Shown here piece by piece: positions 18,320 through 27,734 of a DNA stretch of 64,000 bases (within the stretch, counting starts at the first letter, position 1; each line of letters begins with the position of its first letter). The translations under genes were made by a program, and so were the position numbers. This DNA is from Maribacter sp. BPC-D8 (GTDB taxonomy: Bacteria > Bacteroidota > Bacteroidia > Flavobacteriales > Flavobacteriaceae), in the NCBI RefSeq assembly GCF_035207705.1, contig NZ_CP128187.1:3224001-3288000 (forward strand), read 5' to 3'. The notes below the pieces were generated by a model. The model was not told the origin of the DNA. It worked only from the letters and a program-made list of their open reading frames with translations, and searched no databases.

Positions 18320-21058
18320 ATGCGATTATTTATTTTTCTGCTTCCCTTTCTTTTTATTAATGTATTAGTCTCTCAAGTTACCCCGGCAGAAAGAGTAGCA
18401 CTTCAAGCCTTTTATAATGCTACAGATGGTCCAAATTGGATTAGCGAAAATGATGCAGACCTTACTAATGATTGGAATTTTGCAGGACCAGTAACTGACG
18501 ACTGGTATGGTTTAACTGTAGTTGGCGGCAATGTTGTTGGCATTGACATGAACCCTACAAATACTAATATAAGCTCAAATAATCTTACAGGAGAGCTTCC
18601 CAACGAAATAGGAGACTTGGCTTTTTTACAAGTTCTTGATGTAGGCATACAAAATCTAAGCGGGCAAATACCCGATAGATTAACTGAGTTAACCGAACTA
18701 AGATATCTACGATTAAAAGCAAACCAGTTTACCGGTCCTATTCCAGATACTATTGATAATCTTACAGAACTCGTTTTTTTAGATTTTGAAAACAACGAAT
18801 TTAATGGTGAAATACCGGTAACAATTTCTCAACTAACAAACCTTCAAACATTAAGACTTAGAGGTAATCTATTAACTGGAGAAATACCAATTGAAATTAC
18901 CGACATGATTAGCTTAAGAATTTTACGTTTAGGCGTAAATCAATTTACCGGTTATGTATATCCCGAATACGGCAATCTTATCAACCTTACAGAACTAGGT
19001 CTAGGAAATAATCAACTTACGGGTGAGATACCAATTGAACTTCAATCTTTAGTTGAATTGAGGATTCTAATTTTATCATTCAATGAGCTAACAGGCGGAT
19101 TACCCGTTGAATTAAGGACACTAGTAAATGCTGAATACATAAATTTTTCAAATAATAACTTAACAGGAATTATACCAACGGAATATGGGGAATGGATTAG
19201 TATGATAAATCTTGTTATGGCAGGCAATCAACTAACAGGTCAAATTCCTGAAAGCTTTGAGAACCTTACTAATTTACAATACCTTGATTTGGGGGGCAAT
19301 GAACTTAGCGGTACCCTTTCCCCTTCTTTTTCAGCTTGGACCGATATCATAACCTTAAACTTGGGACAAAATCAATTTTCAGGTAACATTCCAGATAGTT
19401 ATGCCTCTTTTTCTAATTTAGAAAGATTGACTTTAAGCGACAATCTCTTTTCTGGAGAATTATCTCCGTTATTCTCTCAATGGTCAAGTATCACTTCTGT
19501 CTATTTGAACGATAATGATTTCAACGGAGAAATTCCAGACACTTATTCCGCATGGGTTACTCTAGAGTCACTAGTAATTGTAAATAATCAATTTGGAGGT
19601 GAATTATCTCCATCATTCAGCAATTGGTCAAGTGCAAGTTATCTCCATTTTGGAGAGAATTTTTTTGAAGGCAATTTACCCAACTTTACCGGAGTGCTTT
19701 CTACAAACGATATTCTAAATATAAATGATAATAGATTTCAATTTGGCGATTTTGAGGATGAATTCGACCATTACGATCAAAATATTCTTGGGTTTTCAGA
19801 TGCAGACCAAGCCAAAGTAAATGATATTGAATTTTTTGATAATTGCGTAGGATCTAGCATAACGTTATCAACTATAGTCAGTGGCGCAGCCAATGTTTAT
19901 CAATGGCTCAAAGATGGCTCACCCATATCAGGGGCAAGCGATGCAGATTTAATACTTGATCCATTAAGTGTAACAGATGCGGGAGTGTATACTTGTGAAA
20001 TTACCAGCACCATAGTAACAGACCTAACCTTAGAACGAAATCCGATTACAGTAAGCGTTAACGATAACGCCCCTACCGCCAATGAAATAGATAATATAAC
20101 AGCGTGTGATTTGGATGGGGACGGATTTGCCGTTTTCCCTATTAATCTAGCGAATTTAGAATCTCAAACAGTAGAAAGCCAAACAGGTTTGACAGTTTCC
20201 TATTTTGATGCTACAGGTAATCTTCTAGTTCTAACCGACAACTATACCAACACCATACCTAACACACAAACCGTAACCGTTCGTGTTACCAATTCAAGCG
20301 GTTGCGAAGACGAGACTTCGTTTAACTTAATTACCACAACACCTGCCACCGCAGAACAATTTGACGACACAACAGCATGCGGAAGTTTTACGTTGCCAGA
20401 ATTAGATTTAGGCAATAATTACTATACACAACCCGATGCCGAAGGCACTCAATTACAGCCTGGAGAAAATATCACCACAACACAGACTATTTATATTTAT
20501 GCAGGTATAGGCGATTGTTCAGACCAAACTAACTTTACAGTCACCATAGAACCACTTCTAACGGTAGATGAATTGGATGATATTACAGAATGTGGCGTAT
20601 TTACATTACCACAATTAAACAACGGTAGTTACTACACTCAAAGTGGTGGTACAGGCATTTTAATGAATAGCGGCGAGGCAATAACACAAACCCAGACCAT
20701 TTTTATTTATGACGAGAATGATACTTGCTTTGCCGAATCTACTTTTCAAGTAACCATAGATTTTATTGCTTGCGAAAATTCTGATGAAGCGATAAAATTG
20801 AAGTTTCCCAATTTCTTTACCCCTAATGAAGACGGGTCTAATGATGTATGGAAGGTTGACCAAGACTTCTTCACCCTAGAGGGCACAGTTACCATTTATG
20901 ATCGATATGGAAAACTCCTCTATCAATTCGACGCCAAAAATGGAGGTTGGAACGGAACATTTAATGGTAGAAGACTTACAGCAACAGATTACTGGTATAG
21001 GTTTGTTGAAGCAGAAGGTAACGCTATAATTACAGGTCACTTCTCTCTTAAGAGATAA
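18320..21058 (+). CDS. LRR surface protein B, tandem paralogue with near-identical C-terminus
   Basis: 912 residues; signal peptide MRLFIFLLPFLFINVLVSQ. The layout matches the preceding gene: PAERVALQAFYNATDGPNW cap, plant-type LRRs (about 60-455), the RFQFGDFEDEFDHYDQN linker, an Ig-like domain (about 505-595) and the T9SS type B domain from KFPNFFTPNEDGSNDVW. The LRR section differs from copy A in many solvent-exposed positions while the C-terminal 417 residues are almost the same. This suggests shared secretion and attachment but possibly different ligands. The 175-base gap after gene A has no terminator, so cotranscription is possible. Confidence 0.9.
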   Translation: MRLFIFLLPFLFINVLVSQVTPAERVALQAFYNATDGPNWISENDADLTNDWNFAGPVTDDWYGLTVVGGNVVGIDMNPTNTNISSNNLTGELPNEIGDLAFLQVLDVGIQNLSGQIPDRLTELTELRYLRLKANQFTGPIPDTIDNLTELVFLDFENNEFNGEIPVTISQLTNLQTLRLRGNLLTGEIPIEITDMISLRILRLGVNQFTGYVYPEYGNLINLTELGLGNNQLTGEIPIELQSLVELRILILSFNELTGGLPVELRTLVNAEYINFSNNNLTGIIPTEYGEWISMINLVMAGNQLTGQIPESFENLTNLQYLDLGGNELSGTLSPSFSAWTDIITLNLGQNQFSGNIPDSYASFSNLERLTLSDNLFSGELSPLFSQWSSITSVYLNDNDFNGEIPDTYSAWVTLESLVIVNNQFGGELSPSFSNWSSASYLHFGENFFEGNLPNFTGVLSTNDILNINDNRFQFGDFEDEFDHYDQNILGFSDADQAKVNDIEFFDNCVGSSITLSTIVSGAANVYQWLKDGSPISGASDADLILDPLSVTDAGVYTCEITSTIVTDLTLERNPITVSVNDNAPTANEIDNITACDLDGDGFAVFPINLANLESQTVESQTGLTVSYFDATGNLLVLTDNYTNTIPNTQTVTVRVTNSSGCEDETSFNLITTTPATAEQFDDTTACGSFTLPELDLGNNYYTQPDAEGTQLQPGENITTTQTIYIYAGIGDCSDQTNFTVTIEPLLTVDELDDITECGVFTLPQLNNGSYYTQSGGTGILMNSGEAITQTQTIFIYDENDTCFAESTFQVTIDFIACENSDEAIKLKFPNFFTPNEDGSNDVWKVDQDFFTLEGTVTIYDRYGKLLYQFDAKNGGWNGTFNGRRLTATDYWYRFVEAEGNAIITGHFSLKR
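19805..21058 (+). repeat. C-terminal duplicated block, copy 2
   Basis: Partner of 16891-18144; same length and no insertions or deletions. The identity starts abruptly at the sequence encoding DQAKVNDIE. Confidence 0.9.
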
Positions 21059-21189
21059 ACCAACCCTAAAAACCACATCTATTTCTTTAAGACCAGCACA
21101 TTCTAAAAGAATACATTAAAACTGGTTTCAGTTGTATTGATATTGAAAACATCTTTTAAAACTTCACATTTATCGTAACTTCGATAAAC

Positions 21190-22032
21190 ATGAAAAAAAT
21201 TATCTCCCTCCTACTAGTATGTATAATAGCTTCTTGCAATGAAAGTGATGACAACCTCAACTTAGAAGAAATCAATTCTCCCGAAGGTTCATCAAATGCT
21301 ATTGCCGTTTTCAATCACGCCTATATTGAAAATTACGAAGTAGATCAAGTAGCCTACATTGCTTTAAATGCTACAAATGCATATGTATTAGTTGACCCAT
21401 TCGAAGATGACGTTGCAGAATCAATAGCTGAAATTAAAGCCAACGGAAATCAATTAGCAGCCTATATCAGTATTGGTACAGGTGAAGATTGGAGAGATGA
21501 TTTTAATGAACTTCAACCTTTTTTAACTACCGAACAATGGGCTGAGTGGCCAGGTGAATATTTCGTAAACACTACTACAACCGGAATAATCGATGTCATG
21601 AAAGCTCGAATTGATAAAATTGCCGATTTAGGTTTTGATTGGATAGAGTTTGATAATATGGATTGGGCATTGTATGATGACACGCGAGAGACATATGGTA
21701 TAGAAGTTTCGAAAGAAGAAGGAATTGCCTACTATCAAGAACTTTGCAATTATGTACATGAAAAAGGAATGAAGTGTATGGCTAAGAACTTCGTTGAAAA
21801 CGCAGAAGATTTTGATGGTGTCACTTATGAATCATACAACGATGAGAAAAATTGGTGGGATACCTCTGGAGCTCAAAGTTTTTTAGATGACGAAAAACTA
21901 GTCGTTATAATTCATTATAACGAAAGTAATTGCAACCAAGTTTATGCTGATTACCAAGCGATTTACAATGAAGATCTTTCATTTATCTGCGAAGACACCA
22001 CAACAAAAAAGTACCTTCATTACAATGAATAA
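21190..22032 (+). CDS. GH114-like (endo-alpha-1,4-polygalactosaminidase family) lipoprotein
   Basis: 280 residues; lipobox IASC puts the lipidated Cys at about 17, so it is probably membrane-attached. The body looks like the TIM-barrel of glycoside hydrolase family 114: AAYISIGTGEDWRDDF (about 95-110), WPGEYFVN, and GFDWIEFDNMDW (about 150), where family members carry acidic catalytic residues at the end of a beta strand. It ends with strands similar to VVIIHYNESNC. Family members cleave galactosamine-containing exopolysaccharide; the substrate here is unproven. It sits between the LRR pair and a guanidinium-type exporter with no obvious metabolic link. Confidence 0.72.
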   Translation: MKKIISLLLVCIIASCNESDDNLNLEEINSPEGSSNAIAVFNHAYIENYEVDQVAYIALNATNAYVLVDPFEDDVAESIAEIKANGNQLAAYISIGTGEDWRDDFNELQPFLTTEQWAEWPGEYFVNTTTTGIIDVMKARIDKIADLGFDWIEFDNMDWALYDDTRETYGIEVSKEEGIAYYQELCNYVHEKGMKCMAKNFVENAEDFDGVTYESYNDEKNWWDTSGAQSFLDDEKLVVIIHYNESNCNQVYADYQAIYNEDLSFICEDTTTKKYLHYNE

Positions 22033-22077
22033 ATAAAAGAGAATATCGACCTTTACTTTTACTAAATCTATACAATT

Positions 22078-22404
22078 ATGAATTGGGCACTATTAATAAT
22101 CGCCGGTCTTTTTGAGGTAGTCTTCGCCTTCTGTTTAGGCAAAGCCAAAGAAACTACAGGCAATGAAATGTACCTGTGGTATATTGGGTTTTTAATAGCA
22201 CTCGCAATAAGTATGATACTATTAGTGAAAGCGACACAAACATTACCAATCGGTACTGCATATGCCGTATGGACAGGGATTGGTGCCGTAGGCACAGTGT
22301 TAGTCGGTATATTCGTATTCAAAGAACCAGCTACTTTTTTACGCATACTTTTTATTACCACATTAATTGGTTCTATCATAGGTCTTAAAGTAGTATCGCA
22401 TTAA
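22078..22404 (+). CDS. sugE: SMR family transporter, Gdx/SugE type (guanidinium exporter)
   Basis: 108 residues with four transmembrane helices, the full size of an SMR subunit, acting as a dimer in the inner membrane. Trp3 and the proton/substrate-coupling Glu13 (NWALLIIAGLFEVVFA) are present. The TM3 signature TLPIGTAYAVWTGIGAVGTV is that of the Gdx/SugE branch, not EmrE. Gdx members export guanidinium in exchange for protons. It starts 45 bases after the GH114-like gene. No guanidine riboswitch is recognisable in that gap. Confidence 0.9.
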   Translation: MNWALLIIAGLFEVVFAFCLGKAKETTGNEMYLWYIGFLIALAISMILLVKATQTLPIGTAYAVWTGIGAVGTVLVGIFVFKEPATFLRILFITTLIGSIIGLKVVSH

Positions 22405-22519
22405 TGAGATAGTCATTACAAGTTTCGCTCACTAAAAATTAAAATTATTATCACATAAAATCAAGTGCTTGTTAGCATCTACTTAACAACAACTTACTGC
22501 ATTCTATGTATATTTGATT

Positions 22520-24307
22520 ATGCGCTTCATCTTTTTCCTAATAACATATTTAGCACTGTCTACATTCGCCTTTGCCCAAGATGATTTCTTGGCTAAGCAA
22601 TATTTTGCTGATGGTGATTTTGAAAAAGCTGTTGTTTTTTATGAAAAGCTCGTAGAGAAAAACCCTAGAAGAACGGAATACGTTCAAGATTTGGTTGCTT
22701 GCTATCAGCAATTAGAACGCTACCAAGAAGCTGAATATTTTTTAAACCAACGTCTAAAAGACCGAAATCCCTACCCAACATTATTAATAGACTTAGGTTA
22801 CAATTATGCCCTTCAAGAAAAAGAAGAAATGGCACAAACCTATTATGACAAAGCCTTAGATATCATCTCTAAAAATCCTAATTATGGATACGCAATAGGC
22901 CTACAATTTCAAAAATACAGTCTTTTAGACATGGCTATAAAAGCCTTTCAAACATCAATGAAGCTAAATCCGGCATTGAACTTCAACTTTCAGCTTGCTA
23001 GAATTTATGGGGAACAAGGCAATGTAGAAGCGATGTATAATTCATATCTAAATCTTGTTATTGATGGTAAAACATCTAAATCGAATATTCTAAGAAGTAT
23101 TGATGATTTCATTTCTGAAGATGCGGAAGACAAAAACAACATCCTATTAAAAAAAGTACTCTTAGAGCGTGCACAAAAGAATCCTGATATTCTTTGGAAC
23201 GAACTTTTAAGCTGGCTGTTCGTTCAGCAAAAGCAATACGGCAGTGCGTTTAGGCAAGAGAAAGCCATTTTCAAACGCATGAACGGTAGCTCTACCACTC
23301 GCTTAGAAAACTTAGGCAATGATGCCCTAGATAATGAAGAACATGAAGTTGCCAAAGATATTTACAGTTATATTATTGAAAATACAAGTAATAAAATAAC
23401 ACAGTTAGATGCCGAATTGAACCTTATTGATATTGAACTATTAAATGCTTCTGGCAATCAATTAGATGCTATTCAAAAAAAATACGATGCTTTAGTAGAT
23501 GAGTATGGCTACAAAACGCAATCGTTACAACTTCAAGTAGCCTATGCTAATTTTCTAACGTTTACAAAGAACGATCCGGCACCTGCAGAAAAATTACTGA
23601 AAAATAGCTTAGAGTTACCATTAAGCGACAGAGGTACCGCGTATTTAAAATTAGCATTAGGTGATATTTTGGTCTATGACAAAAAGTTCAACGAAGCACT
23701 CATCTACTTCTCACAGATTCAGCAAAAACTAAAGAACGATGTTCTTGGTCAAGATGCCCGCTATAAAGTAGCACAAACTAGTTTCTACAAAGGAGATTTC
23801 GATTGGGCTTTAACACAATTAAAGGTATTGCGAAGTTCTACCTCGCAACTAATTGCCAACGATGCCATGCAGTTGAGCTTGTTGATATCAGACAATTCAC
23901 TTGAAGACTCTACGCAAACTGCTTTAAAAAAATATGCAAGAGCCGACTTTTTAGCCTACCAGAATAAAACCGATGAGGCAATAACGGCATTGGGCGATAT
24001 TTTAGAAAATCATAAAGGAGAAAAAATTGAAGACGAGGCGCTTTTAAAACAAGCGCAATTATTTGAGAAGCAAAAGAAATACGAAGATGCACAACTAAAC
24101 TATCAGAAAATCATCACATTTTACGGTAATGGAATTCTAGCTGATGATGCCTATTATGCTTTGGGTGAATTGTATAGAAAAGTATTGAACGACCCTCAAA
24201 AAGCAAAAGAGCAGTACGAGAAGATTATTTACAATTATCAGGACAGTTACTACTTTCCTGAAGCCAGAAAGAACTTTAGAATTTTAAGGGGAGACGCCAT
24301 AAATTAA
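22520..24307 (+). CDS. Exported tetratricopeptide-repeat protein
   Basis: 595 residues from ATG 22520 (signal peptide MRFIFFLITYLALSTFAFAQ); a TTG two codons earlier was not used. Multiple TPR-type helical pairs can be seen, for example FLAKQYFADGDFEKAVVFYE near the N-terminus, KALDII/GLQFQK, and C-terminal ILADDAYYALGELY and AKEQYEKIIYNY. The protein is all-helical, periplasmic or outer-membrane facing, with no enzymatic motif. Its place upstream of DUF4286, rsmA and mgtE is the usual flavobacterial order after serS; here serS is separated from it by the LRR/GH114/SMR block. Confidence 0.87.
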   Translation: MRFIFFLITYLALSTFAFAQDDFLAKQYFADGDFEKAVVFYEKLVEKNPRRTEYVQDLVACYQQLERYQEAEYFLNQRLKDRNPYPTLLIDLGYNYALQEKEEMAQTYYDKALDIISKNPNYGYAIGLQFQKYSLLDMAIKAFQTSMKLNPALNFNFQLARIYGEQGNVEAMYNSYLNLVIDGKTSKSNILRSIDDFISEDAEDKNNILLKKVLLERAQKNPDILWNELLSWLFVQQKQYGSAFRQEKAIFKRMNGSSTTRLENLGNDALDNEEHEVAKDIYSYIIENTSNKITQLDAELNLIDIELLNASGNQLDAIQKKYDALVDEYGYKTQSLQLQVAYANFLTFTKNDPAPAEKLLKNSLELPLSDRGTAYLKLALGDILVYDKKFNEALIYFSQIQQKLKNDVLGQDARYKVAQTSFYKGDFDWALTQLKVLRSSTSQLIANDAMQLSLLISDNSLEDSTQTALKKYARADFLAYQNKTDEAITALGDILENHKGEKIEDEALLKQAQLFEKQKKYEDAQLNYQKIITFYGNGILADDAYYALGELYRKVLNDPQKAKEQYEKIIYNYQDSYYFPEARKNFRILRGDAIN

Positions 24308-24347
24308 AATCGCACGTTATCGAATTCATTATAAGACCTAGTTGAAC

Positions 24348-24355
24348 TAACTTTG
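24348..24355 (+). promoter_or_regulatory. Predicted -7 box of the DUF4286-GGCT gene
   Basis: TAACTTTG, a full TAnnTTTG match, 27 bases before the ATG at 24383. Confidence 0.45.
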
Positions 24356-24382
24356 CATTTCAAATAGAACTTGATATAACCC

Positions 24383-25015
24383 ATGTATATATATAACGTT
24401 ACCACGAATATAGAAGAAACTGCACATGAAACCTGGTTGCAGTGGATGAAAGAAACTCATATTCCACAAGTGCTATCAACTGGTAAATTCTTAAGCGCAA
24501 AATTCTCAAAAGTATTAGTTGAAGAAGATATGGGCGGCTTCACTTATTCGGTACAATATACTGTAAAAGACAAAGCTACCTTAGAAAGATACTATGAAGA
24601 AGACGCACCTGCGCTAATAGAAAGTATTCAGAAGAAGTTTGCTGGTCAGCTGGTATCTTTTAAAACCGAATTAGAAGTGGTAGATGAATTCTTTGTTCAA
24701 AGAGCAACTGCCACACACTATCTATTTACATACGGAACTTTACAAGAATTAGAAGTACAATTGGGAGTTTTCGCAAGACCTTTAAACGGATTCGAAGACG
24801 AATTACCTTTATATACATTATCTGACATAAAAGTCGCTGACCTCTACCCTACTTTACAGCACACAGGAGTTAAGGAAGATGCCATAAAAGGACAAGTTTA
24901 TACCCTATCTCATCAAGAATTACAAAAAGCAGATAGGTACGAAGGTGAAGCTTACGAGAGAATTGAAATTCAATTAGCTTCAGGAAAAAATGCTTGGGCA
25001 TATATTGCAAAATAA
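24383..25015 (+). CDS. DUF4286 domain fused to gamma-glutamylcyclotransferase-like (AIG2/GGCT) domain
   Basis: 210 residues, two domains. Residues 1-103 match the DUF4286 pattern (MYIYNVTTNIEETAHETWLQ, HIPQVLSTGKF), a small dimeric alpha-beta barrel-like domain of unknown function. Residues about 110-210 are a GGCT/AIG2 fold: YLFTYGTLQELEVQLGVF carries the YGTL substrate-pocket motif, and ADRYEGEAYERIEIQL carries the YEG/Y-R motif. In flavobacteria DUF4286 is usually a ~100-residue standalone protein at this locus, so the fusion is unusual. Gamma-glutamyl amine or peptide cleavage is possible but untested. Confidence 0.82.
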   Translation: MYIYNVTTNIEETAHETWLQWMKETHIPQVLSTGKFLSAKFSKVLVEEDMGGFTYSVQYTVKDKATLERYYEEDAPALIESIQKKFAGQLVSFKTELEVVDEFFVQRATATHYLFTYGTLQELEVQLGVFARPLNGFEDELPLYTLSDIKVADLYPTLQHTGVKEDAIKGQVYTLSHQELQKADRYEGEAYERIEIQLASGKNAWAYIAK

Positions 25016-25035
25016 GGCACCGTTAAATTAGAGCT

Positions 25036-25902
25036 ATGGGAACGAAAAGAAAGAAGAATAAAGGTGATAAGTATGCGCATAAAAAGCAATACGAAAAAGG
25101 TCCTGTAAAAGCAAAGAAATACCTAGGTCAACACTTCTTAAAAGATGAGGACATTGCCCGACAAATAGCCGAAACACTATTACAACAAGATTATAAGAAT
25201 GTAATAGAAATTGGTCCGGGTACTGGGGTGCTTACTAAATACCTTCTTTTAAGAGATAGTAATTTAGTGGCTATGGATTTAGATACAGAGTCTATCACCT
25301 ACCTCAACGAGAACTTTCCGTTAGAACACCCAAAAGCATTTGAAGGTGATGGCACTTTTAAAGTCATTGAAGCCGATTTTTTAAATTATGATACCTCAAC
25401 CCTTTTTGGCGATGAGCAATTTGGTATAACTGGCAACTTTCCATACAATATCTCTACACAGATAGTTTTTAAAATGTTAACCCTTAGAACTCAAATACCT
25501 GAATTTTCGGGGATGTTTCAGAAAGAAGTTGCGCAACGTATTTGCTCACCAGAAGGCAGTAAGGCATACGGCATTCTTTCGGTTTTGGTACAAGCTTTCT
25601 ATGAGGCAGAATATCTTTTTACCGTTGAACCAGATGTTTTTGATCCTCCGCCAAAAGTACAGTCGGGCGTGCTACGATTAACCCGAAAAGCAAATTTTGA
25701 GCTTTCTTGCGATGAGCAACTTTTGTATCGTGTGGTAAAAACTGCATTTAATCAACGTAGAAAGACATTACGTAACAGTTTAAAAACATTTACATTATCA
25801 GATAAGTTAAGAGAAGATACTATATTTGACCTTCGACCAGAACAATTGGCGGTCGACGATTTTATAGCATTGACGAACAAAATAGCAGATGACACCCTTT
25901 AA
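25036..25902 (+). CDS. rsmA: 16S rRNA (adenine1518-N6/adenine1519-N6)-dimethyltransferase
   Basis: KsgA methylase that dimethylates two adenines at the 3' end of 16S rRNA. 288 residues. A lysine-rich N-terminal extension (about 1-27, ending [17 protein letters not shown]) precedes the Rossmann fold with the SAM motif [14 protein letters not shown] (about 57-70). The catalytic NFPYNIS motif is at about 135, and the C-terminal helical part includes [13 protein letters not shown]. The last 14 bases overlap mgtE, so the two are coupled. Confidence 0.96.
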   Translation: MGTKRKKNKGDKYAHKKQYEKGPVKAKKYLGQHFLKDEDIARQIAETLLQQDYKNVIEIGPGTGVLTKYLLLRDSNLVAMDLDTESITYLNENFPLEHPKAFEGDGTFKVIEADFLNYDTSTLFGDEQFGITGNFPYNISTQIVFKMLTLRTQIPEFSGMFQKEVAQRICSPEGSKAYGILSVLVQAFYEAEYLFTVEPDVFDPPPKVQSGVLRLTRKANFELSCDEQLLYRVVKTAFNQRRKTLRNSLKTFTLSDKLREDTIFDLRPEQLAVDDFIALTNKIADDTL

Positions 25903-27241
25903 GCTAACCAAAGAATTTGTAGTAGAAATAGAGCAGCTCATTGAACAGAACAATGATGCTGAACTTAATTCTATGCTAGGTGCTGTACATTATGCCGATG
26001 TCGCCGAAATCATTAATGAATTAGATAAGGAAAAAGCTACCTATCTAATAAAGTTATTGGATAGTGACAAAACCTCAGATGTACTTACCGAGTTAGATGA
26101 AGACGTTCGTGAAGCTATATTAAGTAGTCTTTCTACAAAAGAAATTGCTGGTGAACTAGAAGAATTAGATACCGATGATGCTGCTGATATCATTGGCGAG
26201 CTACCTAAGGATCAGATACAAGACGTTATCTCTAAAATTGAAGATAGGGAACATGCGAAAGACATCGTTGATCTATTAAGATATGCAGACGATTCTGCTG
26301 GCGGACTTATGGCAAAAGAGCTTGTAAAAGTCAATGAAAACTGGAATGTGCTTACCTGTGTAAAAGAAATGCGGGCACAGGCAGAAAATGTTACGCGTGT
26401 ACATTCTATTTACGTAGTCGATGACGAAGACAAGCTAAAAGGAAGATTATCGTTAAAAGATTTACTGACCACTTCAACCAAATCTCATATTAAAGACGTT
26501 TTTATAAAGAACGTAGATTCTGTCAACGTCAACGAAGATCCAGAAGAAGTGGCGAGAATAATGAGTAAATATGACCTTGAAGCCATACCTGTAGTTGATG
26601 AAATAGGCAGACTGGTGGGTCGTATTACCATTGATGACATTATAGATGTTATAAAAGAAGAAGCTGAACGCGATTACCAAATGGCAGCGGGTATATCACA
26701 AGATGTAGAAGCAGATGATAGTATTTGGGATCTTACAAAAGCACGCTTGCCGTGGTTAATTCTAGGTCTTTTTGGTGGTGCAGGGGCAGCGGTAATTATG
26801 GGAGGTTTTGAAGAAATGTTTCGCGAATATACCGTGTTATTCCTTTTTACTCCGCTTATAGCCGCAATGGCAGGCAACGTTGGGGTTCAGTCTAGTGCTA
26901 TTATTGTTCAAGGTTTGGCAAATGATGATATTAAAGGAAGTATAGGTAGCCGATTGATTAAAGAAATGCTTTTGGCTTTACTTAACGGATTTATTCTTTC
27001 GTGTTTATTATTGATTTTTACATGGATATGGAAAGGAGATTTCCCTACCTCATTGGCAATTTCAATTTCGCTAATTGCAGTAATCGTAGTAGCAGGATTC
27101 ATTGGTACTTTCGTTCCTTTATTTTTAGACAAAAGAGGTATAGATCCTGCCATAGCAACCGGACCTTTCATTACAACCAGTAATGACATATTCGGTATTT
27201 TAATCTACTTCTCTATTGCAAAATTGATTTTAGGCATTTAA
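25889..27241 (+). CDS. mgtE: Magnesium transporter MgtE
   Basis: 450 residues. The N-terminal MgtE_N helical domain (about 20-130, [15 protein letters not shown]), a pair of CBS domains that sense Mg2+ (about 135-255), and a C-terminal five-helix membrane domain (about 285-450) follow in order. The membrane part includes [18 protein letters not shown] (family signature) and [15 protein letters not shown] (pore). Length and domain order are complete. It begins inside the end of rsmA. Confidence 0.96.
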   Translation: MTPFKLTKEFVVEIEQLIEQNNDAELNSMLGAVHYADVAEIINELDKEKATYLIKLLDSDKTSDVLTELDEDVREAILSSLSTKEIAGELEELDTDDAADIIGELPKDQIQDVISKIEDREHAKDIVDLLRYADDSAGGLMAKELVKVNENWNVLTCVKEMRAQAENVTRVHSIYVVDDEDKLKGRLSLKDLLTTSTKSHIKDVFIKNVDSVNVNEDPEEVARIMSKYDLEAIPVVDEIGRLVGRITIDDIIDVIKEEAERDYQMAAGISQDVEADDSIWDLTKARLPWLILGLFGGAGAAVIMGGFEEMFREYTVLFLFTPLIAAMAGNVGVQSSAIIVQGLANDDIKGSIGSRLIKEMLLALLNGFILSCLLLIFTWIWKGDFPTSLAISISLIAVIVVAGFIGTFVPLFLDKRGIDPAIATGPFITTSNDIFGILIYFSIAKLILGI

Positions 27242-27326
27242 TAAACAGCTCATCTTCTTTTTAGAATAGTAGTGCTTTGCGTATCTTACTATATCAAATT
27301 TTACATTCACAAAAAACAAACGACCC

Positions 27327-27349
27327 TTTTATCCTAAAACAGGATAAAA
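27327..27349 (+). promoter_or_regulatory. Perfect 9-bp inverted repeat upstream of the cupin gene
   Basis: TTTTATCCT-aaaac-AGGATAAAA, ending 9 bases before the cupin ATG. It could be an operator or a leader hairpin; it lacks a T-run, so it is a poor terminator for mgtE. Confidence 0.4.
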
Positions 27350-27358
27350 CGAACACAC

Positions 27359-27724
27359 ATGAAAAGTATTAACCTAAGAGAAAAGTATGATCATGTAAAT
27401 GATTTTTGGCATCCACACCAAATAGGTATTGTTGACAATATGCAAGTGCTATTGGCAAAAATCAAAGGTGAGTTTGTGTGGCATGCACATGAAAATGAAG
27501 ACGAACTTTTTCAGGTTGTAAAGGGCACGCTTTATATGCAGTTTCGAGATCGCACAGAAGTTGTTCAACAAGGTGAAATTATTATAGTACCCAAAGGTAT
27601 TGAGCACTGCCCCATGACCAAAAATAATGAAGTGGTACAACTCATGTTATTTGAAAAATTAAGCACCGCACATACCGGTAACGTTAAAGACGAAAAAACA
27701 CAAACAGATTACCCCAAAATATAA
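27359..27724 (+). CDS. Single-domain cupin protein
   Basis: 121 residues; one cupin barrel. Motif 1 gives likely metal ligands HAHENEDELF (His, His, Glu at about 41-48), and motif 2 gives the second-half His in PKGIEHCPM (about 82). The C-terminal tail is polar. It is first in a tight run with a dehydrogenase, a DUF1801 protein and a VOC protein (gaps of 10, 1 and 6 bases). Substrate and reaction are unknown. Confidence 0.85.
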   Translation: MKSINLREKYDHVNDFWHPHQIGIVDNMQVLLAKIKGEFVWHAHENEDELFQVVKGTLYMQFRDRTEVVQQGEIIIVPKGIEHCPMTKNNEVVQLMLFEKLSTAHTGNVKDEKTQTDYPKI

Positions 27725-27734
27725 TTAAGCATAA

